The notes beneath the pieces were generated by a model. The model made no database searches, was not told the origin of the DNA, and saw nothing but the letters and a program-made list of their open reading frames with translations. A DNA stretch of 33,948 nt from contig JAEUQQ010000460.1 of the NCBI GenBank assembly GCA_016789685.1, positions 1 to 33,948 on the forward strand, in the 5' to 3' direction. The stretch is from Acidobacteriota bacterium. Its GTDB lineage: Bacteria; Acidobacteriota; Vicinamibacteria; Vicinamibacterales; JAFNAJ01. The position numbers and the translations under genes were made by a program. Below, one piece after another: positions 1 to 6,613 of the stretch (position 1 is its first letter; every line of letters starts with the position of its first letter).

Positions 1-1608
1 GTAGCCCTGCGCGGCCAGGACCCTGGCGGCGAAGCTGCGCACCGACTCGTTGTCTTCGACCAGGACGATCCGCTCGAAGCCGCGCGACGCCTGGGCCGGT
101 GGCGCGTCCTGGCGTTCGGCCTCGGCGAAGACGCGCGGGAGGTAGATCTTGATGGTCGTGCCGTGCCCGGGCTCGGAGTAGACCTCGATGCGCCCGCCAT
201 TCTGCGACACGGCGCCGAAAACCATGGGCAGGCCGAGGCCGGTGCCACGCCCTGGCCCCTTGGTGGTGAAGAACGGCTCGAACAGGTGCGCTCGGACGTC
301 TGGCGCCATGCCGACGCCGGTGTCTGAGACGGCCAGGCGGACGTACTCGCCGGGTTCCACCCCGGGATGCGCGCGCACGTAATCCTCGTCGAGCGTGACG
401 TTCTCGGTCTCGATGGTGAGGTGCCCGCCGTCACGCATCGCGTCGCGGCCGTTCACCGCGAGGTTGATCAGGATCTGCTCGAGTTGTCCGCGGTCGAACC
501 GCACGACGCCGGTGCCCGCGTGGTGGAACACGCGCAGCACGATGTCTTCGCCGAGCAACCGCGCGAGCATGCGCTCGACGCGGGCGATCACCTCGCCGAG
601 ATCGAGCAACTGCGGGTCGATCACCTGCTTCCGCGAAAAGGCGAGCAACTGCCGCGTCAGGCTGGCCGCAGAATCGGCCGCGTCGATCACTTCCGACAGT
701 TCGGCGCGAGCGGGATCGCCTGGTGCCAGGCGCGCCAGGACGAGATCGGCGTTGCCCTGGATGACCGTCAGCAGGTTGTTGAAATCGTGGGCCACGCCAC
801 CGGCCAGCCGTCCGATCGACTCCATCTTCTGTGCCTGGGCCAGTTGCGCCTGCAGCCGCTTCGACTCGGTGATGTCGAGCATCGAGCACATCATGTGCGT
901 GACGCGCCCATGATCGTCGTAGACTGCCGCACCCGCCAGGGCGATGTCGAACGGCGTGCCGTCTGCGCGGTGCACGACGAGTTCGCCCCTGTACGATCCG
1001 GCAATGACGGTTTGCCGGAAGGCCTCGGCGGCGCCGCTGAGCCCGCCGAGATCGGCCGGCACGCGCCCGAGCACGTCGTCGGCCGACTCGTGGCCCCACA
1101 TGCGGAGGTACGCAGGGTTGACGTAGATCAGGCGTCCCTGCACGTCGGTGATCGCGATCGCGGTCAGCGCGGCCGCCATCGCGAGGTCCTTGACGCGCAT
1201 CGCCTCGTCGGCCTCGCGCGACTCGGTGACGTCGATGACCGCGCCGACCGTGCGCACGGCTCGGCGTGCATCGCCGGCGCCATCGAACGTCGTCTGCGAC
1301 CGAGCCACGAGCCAGCGCACGGCGCCATCGGCACCGACGACGCGGTACTCGGCGCGCCAGCGCCCATCGCCTGCGAGGTCGTGTGCTCGGGTAACCGACG
1401 CGACCACGCGTGCCCGGTCGTCGGGGTGCACGACCTCGAGGAACAGTGCCAGCGTTGGCGCCTTGCCGTCGCGCCCGCCGTGCAGTTCCCGCATCCGCGG
1501 TGACCAGAACAGCGTCTCGTTGCGCTGATCGTGAACGAAGTAGCCGAGTTGACCGACCTCGATCGCCTGTCGCAGCAGCTCTTCGGGCTCCAGGTAGGCG
1601 TCGCTCAT
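1..1608 (-). CDS. Hybrid sensor histidine kinase (PAS-PAS-HisKA-HATPase-receiver), partial
   Basis: The frame is open from an ATG at 1608 to the left edge, so the C-terminus is missing and 536 residues are visible. Reading the minus strand gives two PAS/PAC sensor domains (about residues 8-135 and 137-260; the first has FWSPRMRELHG, the second ends in DITESK). A HisKA domain follows with the phospho-acceptor His274 in VAHDFNNLL, then an HATPase domain with N box NLAVNGRDAM, G1 box DTGVGMAP and G2 box GRGTGLGLPMV. The receiver domain begins near residue 511 (ERIVLVEDNESVRS) and is cut by the window edge. No transmembrane segment is visible, so it is probably a soluble PAS sensor that autophosphorylates and passes phosphate to its own receiver. 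The ligand is unknown. No SD is obvious before the ATG, so the exact start is less certain than the family call. Confidence 0.9.
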   Translation of the reverse strand, partial: MSDAYLEPEELLRQAIEVGQLGYFVHDQRNETLFWSPRMRELHGGRDGKAPTLALFLEVVHPDDRARVVASVTRAHDLAGDGRWRAEYRVVGADGAVRWLVARSQTTFDGAGDARRAVRTVGAVIDVTESREADEAMRVKDLAMAAALTAIAITDVQGRLIYVNPAYLRMWGHESADDVLGRVPADLGGLSGAAEAFRQTVIAGSYRGELVVHRADGTPFDIALAGAAVYDDHGRVTHMMCSMLDITESKRLQAQLAQAQKMESIGRLAGGVAHDFNNLLTVIQGNADLVLARLAPGDPARAELSEVIDAADSAASLTRQLLAFSRKQVIDPQLLDLGEVIARVERMLARLLGEDIVLRVFHHAGTGVVRFDRGQLEQILINLAVNGRDAMRDGGHLTIETENVTLDEDYVRAHPGVEPGEYVRLAVSDTGVGMAPDVRAHLFEPFFTTKGPGRGTGLGLPMVFGAVSQNGGRIEVYSEPGHGTTIKIYLPRVFAEAERQDAPPAQASRGFERIVLVEDNESVRSFAARVLAAQGY

Positions 1609-1825
1609 GTGCACCACGTCTGGGGGGCAGGGCACGCGTCCCGCGCGGACTCCACGCGGTCTCCAGCTGCGCCATTCTACTCTCGGGGCGTGACGGGCGA
1701 GGTAGCCCGGCCCGACCAGGCCTACTCGAGGGACGCGCTGGGGGCGAGCGATCCGCGCACGGCAGTCATCGCACAACGGCCCGGGCGAGGATCGCTGCGG
1801 AGGGCCCGCCGGGGCGTGCCACTCG

Positions 1826-2320
1826 TCACTGGAACGCGATCAGCGACACCATTGCCTGGGCCGCCACGCCGAGCGCGATGCCGGCGGCCATCGCCGCGTC
1901 GAGCCGTCCGGCATCGCGCAGCGCGCGTCGAAGCGCCCAGAGCCCGAGCGGCAGCCACAGCACCAGGCCCGAGACCATGCCCGGCGAGTGCGTGCCGGTG
2001 ACGAGCGCGGCCACGCCGTGCAACGCGCCGTTGACCGCGACGACGGTCGCCAGGGCAGGCACGGCCACCGCCCGCACGTGCGGCAACCGGCGCGCGGCAA
2101 GCGCGGCGACGGTCATCGCGCCAAAGGCGATCGCGTTGAGCACGACGAAATCGCGGTGCGAGAAGTCGGCGCCAGACATGCGCGACGCCCAGCGCCAGAA
2201 GGTCTCGCCCGACCAGTACTCCTCGGCAATGTGCACGAGATACGTCGCCGGAAACGCGAGGAGCCACCATTCAGACGCCGAGGCGCGACGCGACGCCGAC
2301 GCGACGCCAGGCGTGTTCAT
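1826..2320 (-). CDS. HXXEE-family integral membrane protein
   Basis: This 164-residue hydrophobic protein carries the signature that names the HXXEE family: His30, Glu33 and Glu34 in VHIAEEYWSG. A second family-like region has N and H in VNGALHG followed by SPGMVSGLVLWLPLG. About four membrane segments can be seen (around 20-34, 60-78, 85-108 and 115-160). The biochemical role of the family is not established; the conserved His/Glu residues suggest metal or proton chemistry in the membrane, which is inference. The ATG at 2320 overlaps the stop of the upstream small ORF as ATGA, which argues for translational coupling and supports this start. Confidence 0.75.
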   Translation of the reverse strand: MNTPGVASASRRASASEWWLLAFPATYLVHIAEEYWSGETFWRWASRMSGADFSHRDFVVLNAIAFGAMTVAALAARRLPHVRAVAVPALATVVAVNGALHGVAALVTGTHSPGMVSGLVLWLPLGLWALRRALRDAGRLDAAMAAGIALGVAAQAMVSLIAFQ

Positions 2321-2580
2321 GGGAACTCCCGCTGGGAGGTCGCTTCGATCGCACCCTCGTTCCGGCCACCAGGGACGACGTGCACGCCAGCACCTCGAGG
2401 GCCCACGCGGTCGAGGGCCTCGGCGGCTCGCGTCACGGTGTCGAGCATCTGCCTGACCACATCGACATCACCGAGCACATCGTCGCAGGGCCTCACCTGG
2501 ACCCACCCATCGGCCACGAGCGCCGTTTCATCGGCGCGTACGACCACGATGATGAGGAGGAGGGTGAGCAGGGTCGACAT
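2317..2580 (-). CDS. Small hypothetical protein coupled to the HXXEE gene
   Basis: This is an 87-residue frame starting at an ATG at 2580 and ending in a TGA that overlaps the next gene's ATG (ATGA). The N-terminus is a run of hydrophobic residues (MSTLLTLLLIIVVV), like a short signal or membrane anchor, followed by an unremarkable soluble stretch. Codon third positions are G/C-rich, as in real genes here. I do not recognise a family and the upstream SD is weak. The best argument for it being real is the four-base overlap with the recognised downstream gene. It may instead be a chance open frame in GC-rich DNA. Confidence 0.4.
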   Translation of the reverse strand: MSTLLTLLLIIVVVRADETALVADGWVQVRPCDDVLGDVDVVRQMLDTVTRAAEALDRVGPRGAGVHVVPGGRNEGAIEATSQREFP

Positions 2581-2733
2581 GTGACGCCCATCGCGCAGGA
2601 AGGTCAGTCGCCGCGGTGTTGGAACGGGTGGTGCGAGCGTATCGCCAGCAACCGGGGCGGCGCAACCTCGCGCACCACACCAACCGCCGCAACCGCCCGC
2701 CCACGGCATAATGGGCGTCGAGGATCTCCTGCG

Positions 2734-3831
2734 ATGAGTGCGACACGGCTCGAAAACGTCAACGTCTCCGGGTTCGACGACATGCCGACCCCGGAGGCCG
2801 TCCATGCCCAGGTACCACTCACCGACGCCGCCGGCGCCACGGTGGCGCGGGGCCGCGAGGCCGTCCGCCGGATCATCGAGCGGGCGTCACGCCAACTGCT
2901 CGTGATCGTCGGCCCGTGCTCGATCCACGATCCCGGCGCCGCCGTCGACTACGCACAGCGGCTGGCCGCGCTGGCGGCCGAGGTCGCCGACACGCTGTGC
3001 ATCGTCATGCGCGTGTACTTCGAGAAGCCGCGCACGTCGACCGGGTGGAAGGGCTACGTCAACGACCCGCGCATGGACGACTCGTTCCGCATCCACGAGG
3101 GCATCCTCGGCGCCAGGCGCCTGCTGGTGCAGTTCGCCGAGATGGGCCTCCCGGCCGGCACCGAGGCCCTCGACCCGCTCACGCCGCAGTACCTCGGCGA
3201 CCTGATCAGCTGGTACGCCATCGGCGCGCGCACGACCGAGTCGCAGACGCACCGCGAGATGGCCAGCGGTCTCTCGGCGCCCGTCGGTTTCAAGAACAGT
3301 ACCGACGGCGGCCTCGAGATCGCGATCAACGCCATCCGCTCGGCCGCGCAGCCGCACAGCTTCCTCGGCATCAACTGGCAGGGCCGCACCTCCATCGTCC
3401 GCACGAGCGGGAACCGGCACGGGCACATCGTGCTGCGCGGGGGCGGCGGTCGCCCCAACTACGACACCGTCAGCGTGCGCCTGGCCGAGCGCGCGCTCAC
3501 CGCGGCGGGCCTGCCCGCCAACATCCTCGTCGACTGCGCGCACGTCAACTGCCTCAAGGACCACACGCTGCAGCCCCTCGTGTTCCACGACTGCGTGCAC
3601 CAGATCGTCGAGGGCAACACGTCGATCGTGGGGCTGATGCTCGAGTCGCACCTCGAGGCCGGGCGCCAGGACATCCCGGCCGATCGGTCGCAGCTGCGTT
3701 ACGGGGTGTCGGTGACCGACCCTTGCGTCGACTGGAAGACGACCGAAGAGGTCATCCTGCGGGCACGGGATCACCTGGCGCCGGTGCTCGCGGCGCGTCC
3801 CGTCTCACCGGCGATGCGACGTGAGGCGTGA
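2734..3831 (+). CDS. aroG: 3-deoxy-7-phosphoheptulonate synthase (type I DAHP synthase)
   Basis: It catalyses the condensation of phosphoenolpyruvate and erythrose 4-phosphate, the first step of the shikimate pathway, in the cytoplasm. The 365-residue product matches the AroF/AroG/AroH class (about 350 residues). Visible family motifs in order are VIVGPCSIHDP, EKPRTSTGWKGY, AGTEALDPLTPQYL, GARTTESQTHREMASGL, GFKNSTDGG, the RGG...PNYD region, DCAHVN and GLMLESHL. The ATG at 2734 was chosen because AGGA lies nine bases upstream and the protein then begins at the usual length before the conserved core. The open frame extends further upstream, but that part has no family resemblance. Which aromatic amino acid inhibits it cannot be told from the sequence. 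A small membrane-protein gene overlaps its stop codon. Confidence 0.95.
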   Translation: MSATRLENVNVSGFDDMPTPEAVHAQVPLTDAAGATVARGREAVRRIIERASRQLLVIVGPCSIHDPGAAVDYAQRLAALAAEVADTLCIVMRVYFEKPRTSTGWKGYVNDPRMDDSFRIHEGILGARRLLVQFAEMGLPAGTEALDPLTPQYLGDLISWYAIGARTTESQTHREMASGLSAPVGFKNSTDGGLEIAINAIRSAAQPHSFLGINWQGRTSIVRTSGNRHGHIVLRGGGGRPNYDTVSVRLAERALTAAGLPANILVDCAHVNCLKDHTLQPLVFHDCVHQIVEGNTSIVGLMLESHLEAGRQDIPADRSQLRYGVSVTDPCVDWKTTEEVILRARDHLAPVLAARPVSPAMRREA

Positions 3832-4235
3832 TGGCCCTGCGTGACTGGTCGTGGAAGCGGTGGTTGGCGCTGTTCGCGGTCCTGGCCGCGGTCGGGCTTG
3901 GCCTGGCAGGCTACATGGCCTATCGCGTCGTCGCATCGGGCGCCACGAAGCCCCTCGACAACATGTTTGGCGACCAGCACCTCAAGACCACGGTGGCCCT
4001 CGTCGAACTGCACAAGACGCGCTACGGGTCGTATCCGGCAAGGATCGCCGACCTGACGTTCGTCGGCCCGTGGGACATGATCGCGCTGGGCGCCGTGTCG
4101 TACTGCGCCTCAGCCGATGGCCAGTCGTATTTCGTCGCGGTGCGGCGCGGCTGGGTCGCTCGTCCCGACCTCGACATGCCCGCCGCGTTCTGGCAGGGCA
4201 CCGGTTACTCACCCGCCGTCGGACCCTGCCGGTAG
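3831..4235 (+). CDS. Small single-pass membrane protein, pseudopilin-like fold possible
   Basis: The 134-residue product has a basic N-terminus (WKRW) and one hydrophobic helix at about residues 11-33, then a soluble domain of about 100 residues. That domain has an amphipathic helix followed by TRYGSYPARIADL, a pattern common in pseudopilin-like proteins, but the usual prepilin cleavage site and Glu5 are absent. The ATG at 3831 shares its A with the TGA of the DAHP synthase gene (TGATG), with GAGG a few bases upstream, so it is probably translated by re-initiation. A GTG at 3828 is an alternative start. The function is unknown, and nothing links it to aromatic biosynthesis except position. 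Confidence 0.7.
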   Translation: MALRDWSWKRWLALFAVLAAVGLGLAGYMAYRVVASGATKPLDNMFGDQHLKTTVALVELHKTRYGSYPARIADLTFVGPWDMIALGAVSYCASADGQSYFVAVRRGWVARPDLDMPAAFWQGTGYSPAVGPCR

Positions 4236-4286
4236 CATTCGGCCCGACGCGGGTCGCTCGCGCGTCAGGTCGCCGCCGCGCCGGTC

Positions 4287-5357
4287 GTGGGCGGTCGGTG
4301 CGCCATACGCACGCCCCCGGTCGACGCCTCGCCGCTCGTCGTCGCACTCCACGTCGATGTAACGTCCCTGCGACGCCTGAAGAACATCGCGCGGTGGATT
4401 GGCGGCGATCCGCTACTGATCCCCTTCGGCGCCGGAATCGCGGCGACGATCACGCGAGACGTGCTCGTGACGGCGTACGAGTATCTGAACCTCGCGTTCC
4501 TGCTCGACGGAACGGGCGTGTACGCGGGAGCACGACTCCTGCGCGCACATGATCGGGCGCTGCTTGGCGCGATCGTGGCGATTGGCGACATCGATGTCGC
4601 CATCAGCACGGCCTCGTTCAGGGCCGGTCAGCACGAGTGGACCCGTCCGCGTTTCGGCGAACCGCCCGCAACGGTGCAACTGACCAACATCAGGCATCCG
4701 CTCCTCGAGCAGGCCGTCCCCAACAGCGTGAGCCTGGCACCCGGGCGCGGACTGCTGATCACCGGATCGAACATGTCGGGCAAGTCGACCCTGCTGCGAA
4801 CGGTTGGCGTCACGGTCGTCATGGCCCAGACGCTGAATACCTGCCTGGCGTCGGCCTACGATGCACCGACACTCGACGTCCGCAGTTGTATCGGGAGATC
4901 AGACGACCTGCTGAGCGGCACCAGCTACTACGTGGCCGAAGTGCGGTCGCTGCTGGGGCTGGTGCAGGCCAGCGAGAGTGCAGCGCCGCACCTGTTTCTG
5001 CTGGATGAGTTGTTTCGCGGGACGAACGCCGTCGAGCGGATTGCAGCGGGGCGAGCCGTGCTGCTGGAGTCAATCTCTGGCGCGACGCGCCCCTCACCAC
5101 ATGTCGTGCTCGCGGCGACGCACGACGGTGAACTGGTCGACCTGCTGCCCGACACCTATGCCCCGTGCCACTTCGGCGACGCGGTCAGCGACGATGGGCT
5201 CGTCTTCGATCATCGCATGCGCCCGGGCCCGGCGACGACCCGCAATGCCATCGCGCTGTTGCGCATCCACGGCGCACCCAACGCGCTCATCTCGCGAGCG
5301 TCGGAGTGTGCAAGCATGCTGGACGCCCAGCGTGGTGCGACCTTGCACGGTCGCTGA
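4287..5357 (+). CDS. MutS-type ATPase, apparently 5'-truncated
   Basis: The C-terminal two thirds is a MutS domain V ATPase: Walker A TGSNMSGKST (about residues 159-168), a YYVAEVRSL segment, Walker B FLLDELFRGTN (Asp240, Glu241) and ATHDGEL. Upstream is only a short helical lever-like stretch (LRRLKNIARWIGG, then AYEYLNLAFLLDG). Stand-alone MutS-related proteins of this type are usually near 600 residues with membrane or clamp regions first. Here only 356 codons are open and the only early start is a GTG at 4287 with no good SD; an in-frame TAG lies at 4233-4235. The ATPase motifs are intact, so a shorter active protein is possible, but loss of the 5' half is more likely. It is not the housekeeping mismatch-repair MutS. 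Confidence 0.7.
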   Translation: MGGRCAIRTPPVDASPLVVALHVDVTSLRRLKNIARWIGGDPLLIPFGAGIAATITRDVLVTAYEYLNLAFLLDGTGVYAGARLLRAHDRALLGAIVAIGDIDVAISTASFRAGQHEWTRPRFGEPPATVQLTNIRHPLLEQAVPNSVSLAPGRGLLITGSNMSGKSTLLRTVGVTVVMAQTLNTCLASAYDAPTLDVRSCIGRSDDLLSGTSYYVAEVRSLLGLVQASESAAPHLFLLDELFRGTNAVERIAAGRAVLLESISGATRPSPHVVLAATHDGELVDLLPDTYAPCHFGDAVSDDGLVFDHRMRPGPATTRNAIALLRIHGAPNALISRASECASMLDAQRGATLHGR

Positions 5358-5411
5358 CCTGTTCAGACGGGCGCACCCTCGGTCAACCGCGACGCGCGGT
5401 GATCGGGACGT

Positions 5412-5819
5412 TCAACCAGGTTCGACGATGCGCAACCGCTTGAAATAGCGACGGTAGAACCCGCGATCCCGTGTGAGCAGGGCCTGCGCCTGGTGGAGTG
5501 CGTGCGCGCCGACCAGGAAGTCGGCGACGACGCGATCGCGGCGCCCTCCGCCCGCCTCTCGAAAGGCGCGCCACAGCCGGCCCGCGGCGGCCGCGGCGGG
5601 CGCCGTCATGGGATCGAACTCGATGCCCAGCGTCGAGAGGGCGTCCGCGGCCTCTGCCGGTGAGCCGAAGCGTCCCGCCACCTCGGCCCACACCACGTCG
5701 CACACCGTGAGGCGCCCTGCGCGCGACGCCGCATCGAGGGCGTCGGCCGACCGCGCGGCCCAGCCGGGCTCCTCCTGCAGCACATCGATCAGCACCGCGG
5801 AGTCGACAGCCGTGGTCAC
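5412..5819 (-). CDS. vapC: PIN-domain toxin, VapC family
   Basis: A 135-residue PIN-domain ribonuclease, the toxin of a type II toxin-antitoxin pair that typically cleaves tRNA or rRNA. The acidic active-site set is in place: Asp6 in VDSAVLID, Glu46 in WAEVAG, Asp100 in VVADFLVGAHA and Asp118 in LLTRDRGFYRRYF. The length is normal and the gene looks intact. It starts with GTG at 5819, overlapping the antitoxin stop as GTGA, the usual toxin-second order that keeps antitoxin in excess. The GC-rich sequence and codon use resemble the neighbours. Confidence 0.9.
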   Translation of the reverse strand: MTTAVDSAVLIDVLQEEPGWAARSADALDAASRAGRLTVCDVVWAEVAGRFGSPAEAADALSTLGIEFDPMTAPAAAAAGRLWRAFREAGGGRRDRVVADFLVGAHALHQAQALLTRDRGFYRRYFKRLRIVEPG

Positions 5820-6064
5820 CGGCGCGCGCCCCTGGCCGCCAGGGCGGGGCCGCGCATCTCGTCGATCAGGGCGTCGGTGCTGCGGGTGCGTTTCAGGATG
5901 CCGCGGACGCGATCGACCGGCCTGATGCCCTTGTGCCCCTTGCGGAGCAGCACGCCGACCTCAGTGACCTCGAAAGCCACCACCGTGCCAGCTCTCAGGC
6001 CGAGCCGGTCCCTGACGGCCTTCGGCACGGTGACTTGCCCCTTGGAGGAAACGGTAGACGTCAT
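5816..6064 (-). CDS. vapB: AbrB/SpoVT-type antitoxin, VapB family
   Basis: The 82-residue product begins with a swapped-hairpin AbrB DNA-binding domain (residues 1-45; STVSSKGQVTVPKAVRDRLGL), followed by a charged tail (RVRGILKRTRSTDALIDEM) of the kind that wraps the PIN toxin. The frame is open further upstream, but the conserved start is the ATG at 6064. It should bind the toxin and repress its own promoter. An inverted repeat at 6082-6102, just upstream of the start, is a plausible operator. The stop overlaps the toxin GTG. Confidence 0.88.
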   Translation of the reverse strand: MTSTVSSKGQVTVPKAVRDRLGLRAGTVVAFEVTEVGVLLRKGHKGIRPVDRVRGILKRTRSTDALIDEMRGPALAARGARR

Positions 6065-6081
6065 GCGGAAATGGTAGGACG

Positions 6082-6102
6082 TCTTTACCAGCCAAGTAAA
6101 GA
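6082..6102. promoter_or_regulatory. Inverted repeat, candidate VapB operator
   Basis: TCTTTAC at 6082-6088 and GTAAAGA at 6096-6102 are perfect 7-bp inverted arms separated by seven bases, 17 bases upstream of the antitoxin ATG. AbrB-type antitoxins autoregulate by binding palindromes over their promoter, so position and symmetry fit. The spot is also locally AT-rich, as a promoter would be. This is inference from symmetry alone. Confidence 0.45.
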
Positions 6103-6197
6103 ACGCCATCGGCACCCGACGGGAGACGCCGGACGGGCGAACGCCCAGCGGCGAGCGTCGCCGCAGGGTCGCGGAGAGACGTACCCCTGTCAGGCGG

Positions 6198-6296
6198 CGA
6201 CTTCAGCGTCAGGATCGACAGACCGGGGATGCCTGAGAAGTCCTTGCGATTCGCGGTCAGCTAGCCGAGGCCGTGCGGGACGGCCAGCGCCGTCGT
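6198..6296 (-). pseudogene. C-terminal remnant of a PIN-domain (VapC) toxin
   Basis: On the minus strand, in a frame shifted from the antitoxin, about 33 codons read TALAVPHGLG, then a TAG stop (6261-6263), then LTANRKDFSGIPGLSIL. This is the classic end of a PIN toxin: the HGL segment, the TANRKDF strand with the last acidic residue, and IPGL. There is no start codon, and no PIN N-terminus in the space before it. The scrap overlaps the aberrant C-terminus of the Phd-type antitoxin gene, so a deletion appears to have removed the antitoxin end and most of the toxin. Confidence 0.55.
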
Positions 6297-6526
6297 CGCC
6301 GGTCTGCACCGACGATGTCGGCGAGCCAGGCCTCGCCATCCGCATCGTCCAGCGTCCGATGAAGATCATCGAGTGCTTCGAGCGCCGTCATCCGCGGCGC
6401 ACCCGGCACCAGCCGCGCGACCGGATGGCTGCCCCGGAGGATGACGATCTCCTCGGCGCTGCGTTCGAGCGTGTCGAGCACGCGGATGAAATTGCGGCCG
6501 ACGGCGGTGGCTGTCATGCTCTTCAC
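6257..6526 (-). CDS. Phd/YefM-type antitoxin with aberrant C-terminus
   Basis: The first 65 or so residues match the Phd/YefM antitoxin fold: TATAVGRNFIRVLDTLERSAEEIVILRGSHPVARLVPG, a DNA-binding and dimerisation domain. The following EALDDLHRTLDDADGEAWLADI is also normal for this antitoxin group, but the last residues (ADRRRRRWPSRTASAS) are not. They come from reading a PIN-toxin remnant out of frame. The start is a GTG at 6526 or an ATG at 6517. Without a partner toxin it is probably a decaying orphan, although the DNA-binding part could still repress its own promoter. Confidence 0.65.
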   Translation of the reverse strand: MKSMTATAVGRNFIRVLDTLERSAEEIVILRGSHPVARLVPGAPRMTALEALDDLHRTLDDADGEAWLADIVGADRRRRRWPSRTASAS

Positions 6527-6613
6527 GCCCAGAGCGTATCAGACCATCCGGTTTGCCGACACCTCGCCCGTCACCGCCGCCGCTCACGCCCCAAGGCAGG
6601 GCCGCCAGCACAC

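Noticed and set aside
431-1675. A 414-codon minus-strand frame overlapping the hybrid kinase
   Set aside because: Its translation is Arg-rich and domain-free, while the adjacent frame from 1608 gives complete PAS, HisKA and HATPase motifs.
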